From Nitratireductor sp. (GTDB taxonomy: Bacteria; Pseudomonadota; Alphaproteobacteria; Rhizobiales; Rhizobiaceae): a stretch of 52,759 nucleotides of DNA. The stretch spans positions 1-52,759 of the forward strand of contig JAGRLT010000141.1 of assembly GCA_020441665.1 (NCBI GenBank), read 5' to 3'. Of this stretch, positions 35,771-45,169 are shown piece by piece. The notes below the pieces were generated by a model that saw nothing but the letters and a program-made list of their open reading frames with translations, was not told the origin of the DNA and did not search any database. The stretch's first letter is position 1; each line of letters opens with the position of its first letter. The translations under genes and the position numbers were made by a program.

Positions 35771-36130
35771 GCTGAAGCCCCTGGGTGTCGCCTCGACCGG
35801 TGGAATTTAACACAGGACCGCTGACAATACTCTGTCAGCAGTCAATGATGGGTTTCCCCTGCGGGCAATCGTCGATAGGGTTGCGGTGGTCGCGCCGGTC
35901 CCTGCCGGGAATCCACCGGCACGCGAAACCTGAATGTCGATACAGCCTAAAGCGATGGCGATGCAGTGTGAGGGCGGTGTTTCAATTTGCAAGAATAGTT
36001 TAATCAATTCATGATCTTGCTCTGGAATCTCGCGATCGCTCCAAGGCAGAAGGTAGATTGATTTTCGCGCCGTCGGCCAATAGATTTTTCGCAGGATCGC
36101 ACGGCTGGCGTTTCGTCTGAGGGGGCGACA
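35771..36130. other. Intergenic region between EamA permease and FabD-like gene
   Basis: This 360-base spacer separates divergent genes and should hold both promoters. An inverted repeat lies at 35820-35839, and the part from about 35970 to 36080 is AT-rich. A GAGGGGG ribosome binding site lies just before the FabD-like start. I find no gene in it. Confidence 0.4.
35820..35839. promoter_or_regulatory. Inverted repeat GCTGACA-N6-TGTCAGC
   Basis: A perfect 7-bp inverted repeat with a six-base centre (20 bases in all) lies 50 bases upstream of the EamA gene and about 290 upstream of the FabD-like gene. The size and symmetry would suit an operator, possibly of LuxR type, but it does not match a lux box I know, and no luxI or luxR gene is in the window. 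Confidence 0.35.
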
Positions 36131-37096
36131 ATGCGTACATTCTGGCTCTTTCCGGGCCTTGAGGCCCTGTTTCAGGCCAGCCGGACACGGCGCTGGCTGG
36201 ACGATCCCGTCGTGGCCGACACGCTTGCCGAAGTCTCCGCCATCCTGTCCGGCCTGACCGGGGAGGCGGAAGACCTCGGCCGTTTCCTGTCGGAAAATGC
36301 CCGCCCGCATCTTGCCGACATGGACCGCATGTTCGTCGCCCATACCGGCATACAGGCCGGCATCGCCCGCTCACTCGGCAGGCGCGAGACGCCCGATGGC
36401 TATGTCGGATGCAGCGTCGGCGATCTCGCGCGCATCGCGGTCTCGGGCGTCCTGCCGCTTTCGGAAACCATCGATCTCGTCTGGTTCTGCACCCGCCAGC
36501 GCAAGCAATGTCCGCCCGGCATCATGTCCAATGTGCGGCCCGCCGAGGGGCGGTTCAGCGCCGCCCAGCTTGCCTTTGCCGCCAATGCCGGCATTTCCTT
36601 CAGCCACTGGTCGGACCGACATGCCGCCGTATCGGGCAGCGGCGAGGCGGTTGCCGCCTTTGCCGAGGCGGCGAAGGCGCACGGGCTCAAGACGCGGCAG
36701 CTCTATGCCTATCCCTTCCATTCCACGGCCATGCTGCCGCTTGCTCATCAGATGGCCGCCAATACCGGCCGCTGGCATCCCTCGCCGCCGTGTCTGCCGG
36801 TCTATTCCACCGTCGAACTCGCTTTCATCCAGTCGGTCGAGGAGACGGTGTCTGAGGCGCTTGCCGGCGCCTGCCGCCCGGTGCGCTGGAAACAGGCGCT
36901 CGACGATCTGGCGCACCATCACGGCATGACCCGGCTGGTCAATATCGGCCCGAGCGATACGCTGACCGGCTGGATAGCGGACAATGCCGACTATCGCGAT
37001 CTGGAGGTTCTCGAGGCGTGGGATCTGTGCGATCCGCCGGACCCGGCGGACAGAACCAGCGGGGAGGCGGATGAACCGGCCAGAAAGACTGCCTGA
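36131..37096 (+). CDS. FabD-like acyltransferase
   Basis: This 321-residue protein has the acyltransferase (AT) fold of malonyl-CoA:ACP transferases. The nucleophile is Ser95 in VGCSVGDLARIA, where FabD has GHSLGE, and the catalytic histidine is His197 in YPFHSTAML. The histidine before the serine is replaced by cysteine, and the N-terminus (WLFPGLEALF) has lost the usual GQGS/GQG oxyanion motif. This suggests a special acyl donor or a pathway-specific AT rather than housekeeping FabD. It shares 26 bases with the next gene, a P450, so the two form one unit. A GAGGGGG site precedes the ATG. Confidence 0.8.
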   Translation: MRTFWLFPGLEALFQASRTRRWLDDPVVADTLAEVSAILSGLTGEAEDLGRFLSENARPHLADMDRMFVAHTGIQAGIARSLGRRETPDGYVGCSVGDLARIAVSGVLPLSETIDLVWFCTRQRKQCPPGIMSNVRPAEGRFSAAQLAFAANAGISFSHWSDRHAAVSGSGEAVAAFAEAAKAHGLKTRQLYAYPFHSTAMLPLAHQMAANTGRWHPSPPCLPVYSTVELAFIQSVEETVSEALAGACRPVRWKQALDDLAHHHGMTRLVNIGPSDTLTGWIADNADYRDLEVLEAWDLCDPPDPADRTSGEADEPARKTA

Positions 37097-38474
37097 CCGC
37101 TCCCCTGACCGCTCCTCTGACCGCTCCGGTGACATTCGGTTCCCGCTTTCCCTTGGCGGGGATGCCGGCAGCGCCGGCTCGCATTCCTTTGCCCGCTATG
37201 CGCCCGACGGGCTCATCCGCCGTTCGCTCGAACCGGGCTTCAGCGAGCCCTGTCTCACGTTTCAGGTCGGCCGGTCGAAGAACTTCATTCTGCTCGATGC
37301 CGATCTCATCCGCCATTGCTTTGCCGTCAACGCCGACCGCTACCGCTATTCGCCGGTACGCCAGCGCATTCTCAAACCGGTCTTCGGCGAGGGATTGCTG
37401 GCGGCGGAGGGCAGCGAATGGCGCAGGAGCCGCAAGGCGGTCGCCGGCGCGTTTTCCGCCGACAATCTGCACGCCTATACGCGCGTCATGGAACGCACCT
37501 GCCGCGACAGCCTGGCGGTCCTCGGCGAGACCGGCGGCGACATCGCCCTGGGGCCCGAACTCTCGCGGACCACCTTCCGCATCCTGTCGGAAACGCTGTT
37601 TTCGGGCGAACTCTCCGACAGCGAGGACGCCTTGCTCGCCGCGGTTTCGAGGATCATGGCAAGCTATGACGGCGACGAGCGGGTCACCATCGACGTCGCG
37701 CCGTTCTGGATGCCGAGAGCGAGCCGCATCGCCAATTCCCGCGCCATCGGCGAATGCCGCGCCATCCTGCGCGCCATCATCGACGCAAGGCTTGGCCGGG
37801 CAGAGGCCGGCAGCGACATCCTTGGCCGGCTGATCGCCTGCGGCCGGGCGGAATATTCTGGCGATGCGCTCGCCCGGTTCGTCGAGGACAACATCATGTC
37901 CTTCCTCATTCCGGGCCACGAGACGAGCGCGATCGCCGCCGCCTGGACGCTCTATCTCCTGTCGCAAGCCGATGCCTGGCGCGAGCGCGCCCGCGGCGAG
38001 GTGCTTGAACTGGCGGGTGCCGCCGACCGGATTGCCGGCGCGAACGTCCTGCGCGCCTGTGTCGAGGAATCCATGCGGCTGTTTCCGCCCCTGCCGCTGA
38101 TCGCCCGATACGCCGTCGCCGACGATCGCTGGCGGGATGTCGAGATTACGGCGGGCGCCACGGTGATGATCGCCACCGGACTGCTGCACCGCCAGCACCG
38201 CTACCATTGCGAGCCCGACCGTTTCGATCCCGGCCGGTTTCTGCGCGGCCGCGAAGGCATCTCGCCCTTTGCCTTCATCCCCTTCGGCGCCGGCCCGAAA
38301 ACCTGTATCGGCGCGACCTTTGCCCTGCGCGAGGCGGTGACGGTCGTTTCCGAATTTCTGCGCCGCTTCGACTTTGCCTATCTGGCCGCCGAACCGCCCA
38401 TGGCGCGCATGCAGGTGGTGACGCGGCCCGACAACAACATACCGATGCGGCTGACACCGCTCGGCGACCGATAG
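37071..38474 (+). CDS. Cytochrome P450 (eukaryote-like, CYP4/CYP110-like class)
   Basis: This 467-residue protein has the I-helix motif SFLIPGHETSAIAAAW, the K-helix EESMRLFPPLPLIAR and the heme loop FIPFGAGPKTCIGATFALRE. These are typical of P450s that oxidise fatty acids or terpenoids, unlike the neighbouring class I-like P450. The start is set by GGGGAGG four bases before the ATG at 37071. The first 20 residues contain the repeat DRSP-DRSS-DRSG. The gene overlaps the FabD-like frame and probably oxidises an acyl product made with it. The redox partners are not nearby. Confidence 0.92.
   Translation: MNRPERLPDRSPDRSSDRSGDIRFPLSLGGDAGSAGSHSFARYAPDGLIRRSLEPGFSEPCLTFQVGRSKNFILLDADLIRHCFAVNADRYRYSPVRQRILKPVFGEGLLAAEGSEWRRSRKAVAGAFSADNLHAYTRVMERTCRDSLAVLGETGGDIALGPELSRTTFRILSETLFSGELSDSEDALLAAVSRIMASYDGDERVTIDVAPFWMPRASRIANSRAIGECRAILRAIIDARLGRAEAGSDILGRLIACGRAEYSGDALARFVEDNIMSFLIPGHETSAIAAAWTLYLLSQADAWRERARGEVLELAGAADRIAGANVLRACVEESMRLFPPLPLIARYAVADDRWRDVEITAGATVMIATGLLHRQHRYHCEPDRFDPGRFLRGREGISPFAFIPFGAGPKTCIGATFALREAVTVVSEFLRRFDFAYLAAEPPMARMQVVTRPDNNIPMRLTPLGDR
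37093..37128. repeat. 12-bp tandem repeat (3 copies) across a gene overlap
   Basis: CTGACCGCTCCN is repeated three times in a row (37093, 37105, 37117). The first unit includes the stop codon of the FabD-like gene, and the repeat encodes DRSP-DRSS-DRSG in the P450 frame. Because the unit is 12 bases, changes in copy number keep the P450 frame. Confidence 0.85.
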
Positions 38475-38636
38475 CCGGCGCGGCGCAACGACCGATTTGC
38501 ATTTTGCCCGGCTTTCCGCCATATGCAGCCCGTCGGCGGCAGGCGATCTGCCGCATTCATAGCGGCTGCGCTTCCAACCGCCGCATTTCCGATCAACCAC
38601 CCGCGCTCGTTTGCGGGACTGGATAGGAGAACCCCC

Positions 38637-40619
38637 ATGGCGGCCAACGTCACGCTTACCTTTCCCGATGGCAATCAACGCGAATACCCTGCCGGCATCA
38701 CCGGCGGCGAGGTCGCCGAATCCATCGCCAAATCGCTCGCCAAGAAATCCGTCGCCTATGCGCTCGACGGCGAATTGCGCGACCTTGCCGACCCCATTCG
38801 ATCCGATGGGATGCTCGAACTCGTCACCCGTAGCGACGAGCGCGCGCTCGAACTGATCCGTCACGATTGCGCGCATGTGATGGCCGAGGCCGTGCAGGAA
38901 TTGTGGCCGGGCACCCAGGTCGCCATCGGCCCGGTGATCGAGAACGGCTTCTACTACGACTTTGCCCGCAACGAGCCGTTCACGCCCGAAGACCTGCCGG
39001 TCATCGAAAAGAAGATGCGCGAGATCATCGCCCGCGACGCGCCGTTCACCAAGGAAATCTGGTCGCGCGACGAGGCGAAGAAATTCTTCGCCGGCAAGGG
39101 CGAGGGCTACAAGGTCGAACTGGTCGATGCGATCCCCGAAGATCAGTCGCTCAAGATCTACCGGCAGGGCGACTGGCTCGATCTCTGCCGCGGGCCGCAT
39201 ATGCGCACGACCGGCGATATCGGCACCGCCTTCAAGCTGATGAACGTGGCGGGCGCCTATTGGCGCGGCGATTCCAACAACGCCATGCTGACGCGCATCT
39301 ACGGCACAGCCTGGGCCGATGAAAAGGATCTCAACCAGTACCTCCATGTGCTGGAGGAGGCCCAGAAGCGCGACCACCGCAAGCTCGGCCGCGAAATGGA
39401 CCTGTTCCACTTCCAGGAGGAAGGGCCGGGTGTGGTCTTCTGGCACGCCAAGGGCTGGCGCATCTTCCAGAGCCTGGTTTCCTATATGCGCCGCCAGCTC
39501 GACAGCGTCTATGAGGAGGTCAACGCCCCGCAGGTGCTCGACAAGGCGCTGTGGGAGACCTCAGGCCATTGGGGCTGGTACAATGAGAACATGTTCGCGG
39601 TGAAATCGGCCCATGCCTTCATCAACGAGAAGGACGAGGAAGCCGATCACCGCGTCTTCGCGCTGAAGCCGATGAACTGTCCCGGCCACGTCCAGATCTT
39701 CAAGCACGGGCTCAAATCCTATCGCGACCTGCCGGTGCGGCTCGCCGAATTCGGCAATGTCCACCGCTACGAGCCGTCGGGCGCCCTGCACGGGCTGATG
39801 CGGGTGCGCGGTTTCACCCAGGACGATGCCCATGTCTTCTGCACCGAGGAACAGCTCGAAGCCGAAATCCTGCGCATCAACGATCTGATGATGTCGGTCT
39901 ATGCCGATTTCGGCTTTGACGAGGTCAAGGTGAAGCTCGCCACCCGGCCCGAGAAGCGGGTCGGTTCCGACGCTTCCTGGGACCATGCCGAGGGCATTCT
40001 GCGCCGGGTACTGGAGAAGATGGCGGCTGATTCCGGCGGCCGCATCAAGACCGGCATCAACGAAGGCGAGGGCACGTTTTACGGCCCGAAATTCGAGTAT
40101 ACGCTTAAGGACGCGATCGGCCGCGAATGGCAGATGGGCACCACCCAGGTCGACTTCAACCTGCCCGAGCGCTTCAACGCTTTCTACATCGACGACAAGT
40201 CGGAGAAGCGGCAGCCGGTGATGATCCACCGGGCGATCTGCGGTTCGATGGAGCGCTTCCTCGGCATTCTGATCGAGAACTGCGCCGGCCATTTTCCGCT
40301 CTGGCTTTCGCCGGTCCAGGCGGTGGTGGCGACGATCACCTCGGACGCGGACGGCTATGCGGGGGAGGCGGTGGCGAAACTGCGCGCCGCCGGCCTTGTC
40401 GCACAGGCCGATACGCGCAACGAGAAGATCAACTACAAGGTGCGCGAACACTCGCTCGCCAAGGTGCCGGTCATTCTCGTCGTCGGCAATCGCGAAGCGG
40501 AAGAGGGCACCGTCTCCATGCGCCGCCTCGGCTCCAAGGACAGCCGATCGATGACGCTGGAAGAGGCCGTCGCCGCCCTGAAAGAGGAAGCGACGCCGCC
40601 CGATCTCGGTCGCGGATGA
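38637..40619 (+). CDS. thrS: Threonine-tRNA ligase
   Basis: ThrRS charges tRNA-Thr and edits mischarged serine. The 660-residue protein has an N-terminal TGS domain ([16 protein letters not shown]), the editing domain with the HxxxH site in [10 protein letters not shown] and LCRGPH, the class II catalytic core with zinc ligands (the cysteine in MNCPGHVQ and its histidines), [21 protein letters not shown], and the anticodon-binding domain with [20 protein letters not shown] lies eight bases before the ATG. The 162-base upstream spacer holds no T-box, as expected for this class. Confidence 0.98.
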   Translation: MAANVTLTFPDGNQREYPAGITGGEVAESIAKSLAKKSVAYALDGELRDLADPIRSDGMLELVTRSDERALELIRHDCAHVMAEAVQELWPGTQVAIGPVIENGFYYDFARNEPFTPEDLPVIEKKMREIIARDAPFTKEIWSRDEAKKFFAGKGEGYKVELVDAIPEDQSLKIYRQGDWLDLCRGPHMRTTGDIGTAFKLMNVAGAYWRGDSNNAMLTRIYGTAWADEKDLNQYLHVLEEAQKRDHRKLGREMDLFHFQEEGPGVVFWHAKGWRIFQSLVSYMRRQLDSVYEEVNAPQVLDKALWETSGHWGWYNENMFAVKSAHAFINEKDEEADHRVFALKPMNCPGHVQIFKHGLKSYRDLPVRLAEFGNVHRYEPSGALHGLMRVRGFTQDDAHVFCTEEQLEAEILRINDLMMSVYADFGFDEVKVKLATRPEKRVGSDASWDHAEGILRRVLEKMAADSGGRIKTGINEGEGTFYGPKFEYTLKDAIGREWQMGTTQVDFNLPERFNAFYIDDKSEKRQPVMIHRAICGSMERFLGILIENCAGHFPLWLSPVQAVVATITSDADGYAGEAVAKLRAAGLVAQADTRNEKINYKVREHSLAKVPVILVVGNREAEEGTVSMRRLGSKDSRSMTLEEAVAALKEEATPPDLGRG

Positions 40620-40641
40620 GCGCTTCGGCCAACGCCGACCC

Positions 40642-41487
40642 TCACGCCCCGGCCAGCACCTCGATGTCCTCGTTGATGCCGGGCCGCACCTCGAAATCCT
40701 GCGAATAGATGCGGTCGCCATTCTTGGCGATCGCCGTATAGACGCCTTCCGACAGCACCATGCGCGGAAAGGCCGAGGTCGATTCGGTGATCAGGTCGCC
40801 GCTCGCATTGAGCACCGACCATTTGGTATCGGCCAGCGCGTCGCCGCCGGCGCTGCGCACCAGCCTGAGCGTGATCCGCGCCGCGCGGTGCTTGAGTTCG
40901 GCATGGGTAAGCTTGCCGGCGGTGACCCGGATATCGGCGCGCACCTCGGCGTTGAGATTGCCGAATTGCGAAACCACGTGATAGGTGCCTTCCTGAAACG
41001 GCACGATCCTTCCCGGCAGCACCCGGCTCGCGATCAGCCGGCGCTCGCCGCGCTCGTCGGCCTGGTCTTCATAGATGTCGAAGCGCAGCAGGTTTTCGGG
41101 GATCGGCGTGTCGTCGCCCGCCACCGCCTCAAGCTGCATGCCGCCGGCATTGAGGATGAAGAACTCCTCCGTGCTCTCGGCCGTGACCTCGATCTTGCGA
41201 ATGGCGCTGGCATGGCCATAGGCGCAGTGCACCAGATATTCGCCGGGCGGCATGTCGAAGGAGCGGCTGCCGCCGGTGGCATTGGCCAGCAGCGGCAGGC
41301 TTCCGTCCTCGCCGATGGTCGGACCGAAGATGCGCCATTCGAGCCCGTCCTCGACCGGAATGGAATCCGGCACGAGTTGGGCGACGAAGGTTACCCGGCG
41401 GCTTTGCTGGGCCGAAGAGGGCAGGGCAAGGCCGGCAAGGAGCGCGAGCGACAGGACCAGAGCGCCGAGGCTTCGGACAAGACCCAT
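40642..41487 (-). CDS. Secreted protein of unknown function
   Basis: This 281-residue protein has a signal peptide (to about ALPSSAQ) and then beta-rich repeats. GGSRSFDMPPGEYLVHCAYG and GRIVPFQEGTYHVVSQFGN look like successive small beta-sandwich units, as in carboxypeptidase regulatory-like or PEGA domains. There is no lipobox or membrane anchor after the signal. I do not know its function. It is convergent with thrS and on the same strand as the membrane methyltransferase-like gene upstream, 24 bases away. Confidence 0.75.
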   Translation of the reverse strand: MGLVRSLGALVLSLALLAGLALPSSAQQSRRVTFVAQLVPDSIPVEDGLEWRIFGPTIGEDGSLPLLANATGGSRSFDMPPGEYLVHCAYGHASAIRKIEVTAESTEEFFILNAGGMQLEAVAGDDTPIPENLLRFDIYEDQADERGERRLIASRVLPGRIVPFQEGTYHVVSQFGNLNAEVRADIRVTAGKLTHAELKHRAARITLRLVRSAGGDALADTKWSVLNASGDLITESTSAFPRMVLSEGVYTAIAKNGDRIYSQDFEVRPGINEDIEVLAGA

Positions 41488-41511
41488 GAAGACAGTTTCC
41501 TTTGGCCAGGC

Positions 41512-42192
41512 TCACGGCAGGACGATAAATCCGACGAACTGATGGGCTTCCTGCCACCATTGCACGATTTCCACAATCGGTATGCTTGCCGCGAACACCA
41601 CCATCTCGCGCGCCGAGAGTGCAAGCGTCGCCTGGCTGTAGGAAAGCCGGTCGCCGTGATGGGCGGCGATGCCCGGCCGCAGCGAGGGGATGTAGCCCGG
41701 CACCAGGCTGCGGTAGCGCCGATAGTCGTCATCGGTGTCGAACGAGCCGGCAGACCGGCTGCCCGGCGCCTCCGGCTCGCCGGCCTCCACCCAGTATTTC
41801 GACGCCACCAGGCAGATGATGAACAGGATCACGCCAAGGATAAGCGATTCATACATGAAGCCGATCCCCATCATGCCCATGGCAAAGAAGAACGTCATCG
41901 GATGGGCGGTATAGCGGAAGGGCCCCTGCATCGGAATGCTGTCGCCTTCGCCCGGCTCGATCGAAAGCAGTGTCCAGAAGCGCCCGACCATGCTGAGCAT
42001 GAGCATGATGATGCCGAGCGCCTCCATCATCTCGCGCAGCAGGGCGTCGTCCGCCAGTCCCGGCACGACGATGACGCCCATCACCGCCACCAGCAGCCAG
42101 ACCGGCAAGGCCTTGGTGACAAAGAAGTTCAGGGCGCTGCCGGACTGTGTCCGCGCGCTGCGCAGCCCTTCCGTATCCACAGGCTCGTTCAT
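41512..42192 (-). CDS. Membrane protein of the isoprenylcysteine/phospholipid methyltransferase-like family
   Basis: This 226-residue protein has about five hydrophobic segments. The motif GPFRYTAHPMTFFFAMGMMG resembles the G-x-Y-R-x-x-R-H-P motif of ICMT and PEMT enzymes, which bind S-adenosylmethionine at the membrane. The usual following R/H-P element is only partly kept. Activity is therefore unproven. Start MNEPVDTEGLRSAR. It is divergent from the nitroreductase gene. Confidence 0.65.
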   Translation of the reverse strand: MNEPVDTEGLRSARTQSGSALNFFVTKALPVWLLVAVMGVIVVPGLADDALLREMMEALGIIMLMLSMVGRFWTLLSIEPGEGDSIPMQGPFRYTAHPMTFFFAMGMMGIGFMYESLILGVILFIICLVASKYWVEAGEPEAPGSRSAGSFDTDDDYRRYRSLVPGYIPSLRPGIAAHHGDRLSYSQATLALSAREMVVFAASIPIVEIVQWWQEAHQFVGFIVLP

Positions 42193-42328
42193 TGCGTTCG
42201 CCCCTCTCTTCGCCGCCGTACAGTGAAGTTTCTTTGTGGCGACAATTGGTTACATTGGATAGTTGAATCAGTCCGGCAATGCACCATCTTGCAACCTGCC
42301 ATCCGCCCATCACTACAAGGAAGTTCCC

Positions 42329-42925
42329 GTGCCGCAATCCCCCGTGACACAGTCAAATGACGCCGTTCTTCAATTCATGGCAACCCGCCGCTCCGTGCCG
42401 GCCAAGACCATGGGCGGGCCGGGCCCGTCCGACATGGAAATCGATGCCATGGCAAGGATCGCCGCCCGCATTCCCGATCATGGCAAGATCGCGCCATGGC
42501 GCTTCATCGTCTATTCCGACGCCGCCAAGGCGCGCCTGGGCGAACGCATCCTGCAGCGCGCGCTGGAAAACGATCCCGATCTTGCGCAGGACATGCGCGA
42601 GATCGAGCGCACCCGCCTGTCGCGCTCGCCGACAGTGATCGGCCTGATCTCGGCGCCGGTCCGCGATCATCCGAAAGTGCCGGTCTGGGAGCAGGAGCTT
42701 TCCTGCGGCGCGGCCGGTCTTGCCTGGCTGATCGCGGCCAATGCCTCGGGCTATGATGCCCAATGGCTGACCGAATGGATCGCCTTTGACGAGGCGCTTG
42801 CGGCCGAACTCGGCTGCGGCGCCGGCGAGCGCATTGCCGGCTTCATCCATATCGGCACCCGCACCATGCCCAAGACCGAACGCGACCGGCCCGACATGGC
42901 CGAAGTCCTGTCAGTGATGGAGTAG
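42329..42925 (+). CDS. Nitroreductase family protein
   Basis: This FMN-binding nitroreductase-like protein has 198 residues. The start TRRSVPAKTM binds the FMN phosphate, PDHGKIAPWRFIVY is the family core, and EQELSCGAAGLAWLIAANASG resembles the YdjA-type branch. The start is a GTG at 42329 with AAGGAAG five bases upstream; a longer upstream frame exists. It is followed after four bases by the flavin reductase gene, so the two are cotranscribed and may work as a redox pair. Confidence 0.88.
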   Translation: MPQSPVTQSNDAVLQFMATRRSVPAKTMGGPGPSDMEIDAMARIAARIPDHGKIAPWRFIVYSDAAKARLGERILQRALENDPDLAQDMREIERTRLSRSPTVIGLISAPVRDHPKVPVWEQELSCGAAGLAWLIAANASGYDAQWLTEWIAFDEALAAELGCGAGERIAGFIHIGTRTMPKTERDRPDMAEVLSVME

Positions 42926-42929
42926 CGCG

Positions 42930-43565
42930 ATGTTCTTTGATCCCCGACAGGATAATGGCGGCCTGCCGCACAGCCCCTTCAAGGCCCTCGTGGCGCCCCG
43001 TCCGATCGGCTGGATATCGACGCGCTCGGCCGAGGGCGTGGCCAATCTCGCGCCCTACAGCTTCTTCAACGCCGTCGCCTCGCGCCCGGACATGGTGATG
43101 TTTTCGTCCGCCGGCTGGAAGGATTCGGTCGAAAACATCAGGGCGACCGGCGAATTTGCCTGCAACTATGTCGGCCGCGACATGATCGCCGGCATGAACG
43201 CATCATCGGCCGAGGTCGGCCCGCAAGTATCCGAATTCGATCTCGCCGGGCTCGAAATGGCCGAATGCCGGATGATCGCCGCGCCGCGCGTCAAGGCGGC
43301 GCCGGCGGCCCTGGAATGCAGGGTAGCGAAGATTTTCGAGATCGAGGACGCCGACGGCAACGCTTCCGGCCATTTCATGGTGATCGGCCAGGTGGTCGGC
43401 ATCCATATCGACGACGCCTATATCCGCAACGGCCGGTTCGATGCCGCCGCCGCCGGCCCGGTCACGCGCCTCGGCTATATGGACTATGGCCATCTCGGCG
43501 AGATGTTCGAGCTTTTCCGGCCCCGTTTGCCTGAGTCAGCGGACAAGCCGGCGCATCAGGGTTAA
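42930..43565 (+). CDS. Flavin reductase family protein
   Basis: This is a 211-residue protein of the DIM6/NTAB family. The FMN-binding regions LVAPRPIGWISTRSAEGVAN, APYSFFNAVASRPDMVMFSS and KDSVENIRATGEFACNYVG are typical; members supply reduced flavin to monooxygenases or are oxidoreductases themselves. The stop at 43565 is followed by a 131-base spacer. It pairs with the nitroreductase upstream. Confidence 0.9.
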   Translation: MFFDPRQDNGGLPHSPFKALVAPRPIGWISTRSAEGVANLAPYSFFNAVASRPDMVMFSSAGWKDSVENIRATGEFACNYVGRDMIAGMNASSAEVGPQVSEFDLAGLEMAECRMIAAPRVKAAPAALECRVAKIFEIEDADGNASGHFMVIGQVVGIHIDDAYIRNGRFDAAAAGPVTRLGYMDYGHLGEMFELFRPRLPESADKPAHQG

Positions 43566-43696
43566 CGATTCCCTGCTTTCCATGGTGAACCGAACGTTAA
43601 TCCTTTTGCCCTTAGACTGGCTGCAACCCGCGCATTTTTCCTCTGATACGGCAAATTCGCGCGGCACGACGCGTATCGGTTTGAGGAGTAGGGCCT

Positions 43697-45157
43697 TTGG
43701 CCATCATCGAGAGGCTTGTTTGCTGGATGGAGGATGCGCCCGCCGCGATGCGGGCGGAAGCAGTGGTAGCACTGGTGCGGGCCTGGGATCAGTCGGGCTT
43801 TGAGGGCGAGGACCGCGATGCCGCCGAGGCGGCGATGACCTGCCTTCTGGACGATCCCGACAATGAGGTGCGCGCCGCGCTGTCGCATGCCCTGGCCGAG
43901 CTTCCCGATCCGCCGCGCCATCTCGTCATCGCGCTTGCGGGCGATGCGGTCGAGGTTTCCATTCCGGTTCTGGGAGCAAGCGCCGCGCTGCTCGACGGCG
44001 AACTGATCCATCACCTGACGACGGGCACCGCCGCCCAGCAGGAGGCGATCGCCGGCAGGCCCCGCCTCTCACGCGGCGTAGCGGCCGCGCTGGCCGAAAG
44101 GGCGGAGCGTTCCGCCTGTCTCCTCATGCTGACCAATCCCGCCGCCCATATCGGCGAAGCCGCCTTCTTCACCCTTGCCGAGCGCTTTGGCGATGTTGAC
44201 GATATCCGCCGCTGCATGCTGGCCAGACCGGATATCGGCATGCGCGCCCGTACCCGCCTGATCGAAACCTATGCGGCAAGCCTGAGGCCCGAAGGCAGGA
44301 TGGCGGAAGACCGCCGCCACGCCGAGATCGACGACAATGCCGAAAAGGCGATCATCACCTATGCCGCCCATGTCGGCGACCGGGAGAACCGCGAACTGGT
44401 ACAGGCTTTGATCAGCCGCGAAAGGCTGACCACGGCGTTTCTGCTGCGCGCCATCTGCATGGGCAATCTGACCCTGATCTGCCACGCACTGTCCGTGCTT
44501 TCCGGCCAGTCGGCCGAGCGTGTCGAGCGCGTGCTGAAGGATCTGCGCGGCCATACGTTTCATGCGATTTACAGCAAGGCCGAAATGCCGGCCTCCGCCG
44601 AGCGCGTCTTCTTCAGCGCCATCGGTGCCTGGTGTCGCCACCTGTCGCGGAATGCCGGCACGGATCCCCAGCGCCTTTCCTATCTCGTCACGCGGGAGGT
44701 CCTTGCCGGCTATGAAGGCGATCGCGACAGCGTTGTCGACGAATTGCTGCTTCTGCTGCGCCGCATCTGCACCGATTCCGCGCGGGAATCGGCCCGCAGC
44801 ACGATGAGCGAACTGGTGCTGCGTCACGAGACCACCAGGGCGTTGGCGGCACCCGAACCAGCCCCCGATCCGGCCCCCGATCCGGCCGAAGCGGAAGACG
44901 ATCTTTCGCCCGAGGAACTGGTTTCCTTTGCCGCCCACCTTGCCGATGAACTGGCCGAGCTTGCCCTGCGCGACGAATACTGTCTGGGCAAGGCGGTCGA
45001 GGCGGTGGAACCCGCCAACCAGCAGGTTTTCGAGGGCGTTGTGGAGCCCTGTGTCGAACCGCCCGTCAAGCTGCCGGTTGAACCTGTGGCGCCGCCCCGG
45101 CGCTCGGCAAGCCTGCTCAATTTTCCGGTTGAAATCCCTGAAGTGGCCGCCGCCTGA
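43697..45157 (+). CDS. DUF2336 domain protein
   Basis: The protein has 486 residues. It is helical and HEAT-like throughout, beginning with leucine-rich repeats (LLDDPDNEVRAALSHALAEL) typical of DUF2336, a family common in Alphaproteobacteria with no assigned role. The C-terminal 120 residues are Pro/Ala/Glu-rich and contain a 12-bp tandem repeat (GCCCCCGATCCG at 44861 and 44873) that encodes PAPDPAPDP. The start is a TTG at 43697 with GAGGAG eight bases upstream. It is convergent with nadK. Confidence 0.85.
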   Translation: MAIIERLVCWMEDAPAAMRAEAVVALVRAWDQSGFEGEDRDAAEAAMTCLLDDPDNEVRAALSHALAELPDPPRHLVIALAGDAVEVSIPVLGASAALLDGELIHHLTTGTAAQQEAIAGRPRLSRGVAAALAERAERSACLLMLTNPAAHIGEAAFFTLAERFGDVDDIRRCMLARPDIGMRARTRLIETYAASLRPEGRMAEDRRHAEIDDNAEKAIITYAAHVGDRENRELVQALISRERLTTAFLLRAICMGNLTLICHALSVLSGQSAERVERVLKDLRGHTFHAIYSKAEMPASAERVFFSAIGAWCRHLSRNAGTDPQRLSYLVTREVLAGYEGDRDSVVDELLLLLRRICTDSARESARSTMSELVLRHETTRALAAPEPAPDPAPDPAEAEDDLSPEELVSFAAHLADELAELALRDEYCLGKAVEAVEPANQQVFEGVVEPCVEPPVKLPVEPVAPPRRSASLLNFPVEIPEVAAA

Positions 45158-45169
45158 GGGCGTCCCGGA

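Noticed and set aside
38475-38636. A T-box or other leader before thrS
   Set aside because: The 162-base spacer shows no specifier/antiterminator structure, and T-boxes are not expected in this class.
36939-39446. An 835-codon antisense frame across the P450 and thrS
   Set aside because: It spans two well supported genes and their spacer and has no domain or signal. It is a GC-bias shadow.
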